Shown: positions 4,813-5,032 of the stretch, piece by piece
Position numbering within the stretch: the first letter of the stretch is position 1
Layout of the letters: every line of letters begins with the position of its first letter
DNA from: DAOQAK01 sp043801235
GTDB lineage: Bacteria; Bacteroidota; Bacteroidia; Bacteroidales; CG2-30-32-10
DNA: 5,032 nt
Direction of reading: 5' to 3'
Assembly (NCBI GenBank): GCA_043801235.1
Contig: JAZDMF010000423.1
Span: forward strand, 1 to 5,032
The notes under the pieces: generated by a model
Database searches by the model: none
What the model saw: only the letters and a program-made list of their open reading frames with translations
Told to the model about the DNA's origin: nothing
Made by a program: the position numbers and the translations under genes

Positions 4813-5032
4813 CTATTTTGCATTCATTTTTTTAAATATGTCCGATTCCTCCTCTGCTTCCTTTGTCATTCCAAGTTCGGTGTATACAACCGATAAATTG
4901 TGATGCGATTGGGAATGGTTATTATCCATTTTAATGTTTTCCTTTAATAAGATTAATGCTTTCTGAGGCTTCTTTATATTCAGGTAGCATGTGGCCATAT
5001 CGCACCTTACATTGGTGTTGGTGCTGTCAAGG
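4813..5032 (-). CDS. TPR-repeat protein, C-terminal fragment (cut by window edge)
   Basis: The frame is open from the right edge of the window to the TAG at 4815-4813. It gives 72 residues that begin 'LDSTNTNVRCDMATCYLNIK', eleven residues before the first in-frame ATG (4998), so that ATG is internal. Two helical TPR units are visible: 'NVRCDMATCYLNIKKPQKAL', with Ala/Leu/Tyr at the usual TPR positions, and 'SQSHHNLSVVYTELGMTKEA', followed by a charged C-terminal helix (about 59-72). TPR arrays hold protein partners together. The pattern 'N..VR.DMA..Y' with 'NHSQSHHNL' resembles the C-terminal TPR part of proteins annotated as CcmH/CycH-like, which help attach heme to cytochromes c. That would fit the neighbour but cannot be settled from this fragment. 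It ends 139 bases before the NrfJ-like gene and may be in the same or a preceding transcript. Confidence 0.8.
   Translation of the reverse strand, partial: LDSTNTNVRCDMATCYLNIKKPQKALILLKENIKMDNNHSQSHHNLSVVYTELGMTKEAEEESDIFKKMNAK

Noticed and set aside
1..5032. CRISPR array, tRNA or rRNA genes
   Set aside because: I saw no regularly spaced direct repeats and no cloverleaf or rRNA-like conserved segments on either strand.

Overview
The window is AT-rich, and every supportable gene lies on the minus strand, so transcription runs right to left. The best guess for the source is an anaerobic or facultative member of the Bacteroidota/Chlorobi-Ignavibacteria group. The reasons are the A+T-rich spacers, TAnnTTTG-type -7 promoter boxes, weak Shine-Dalgarno signals, an 'Ala-Gln' signal-peptide end on the cytochrome, and the style of the Crp/Fnr regulator. 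This is inference from style; the window holds no taxonomic marker gene.

Layout in transcription order. (1) 5032-4813: the C-terminal end of a TPR protein, cut by the window edge. (2) 4673-3924: an exported protein of two OB-fold-like domains, the first strongly NrfJ-like. (3) 3787-2762: an exported six-repeat NHL beta-propeller. (4) 2765-1092: an exported cytochrome c with 11 CXXCH motifs plus a twelfth, C-terminal CX3CH motif. Its ATG overlaps the propeller's stop codon (ATGA), so the two are almost certainly translated as a coupled pair. (5) 971-282: a Crp/Fnr-family regulator without recognisable cAMP contacts. (6) 49-1: the first 16 codons of what looks like an IS4-type transposase, running off the left edge. 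Between the regulator and the transposase is a spacer with nested inverted repeats (202-236) and a palindrome over the regulator's stop codon.

Genes 2-4 look like one cell-envelope electron-transfer module. The multiheme cytochrome would be the electron carrier, the NHL propeller a protein-docking or structural partner, and the NrfJ-like protein a periplasmic or membrane-attached accessory of the kind found beside multiheme cytochrome genes. The Crp/Fnr regulator, 120 bases downstream on the same strand, is a reasonable candidate for redox or nitrogen-oxide control of the cluster, but no target site was proved. The electron donor, acceptor and final location (periplasm or cell surface) cannot be read from this window. 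No porin, NrfA/NrfH or quinol-oxidising partner is present.

The most notable points are the high-density dodecaheme cytochrome with a non-standard terminal heme motif, its tight coupling to an NHL propeller, the two-domain NrfJ-like protein, and the unexplained repeat cluster next to a mobile-element edge.
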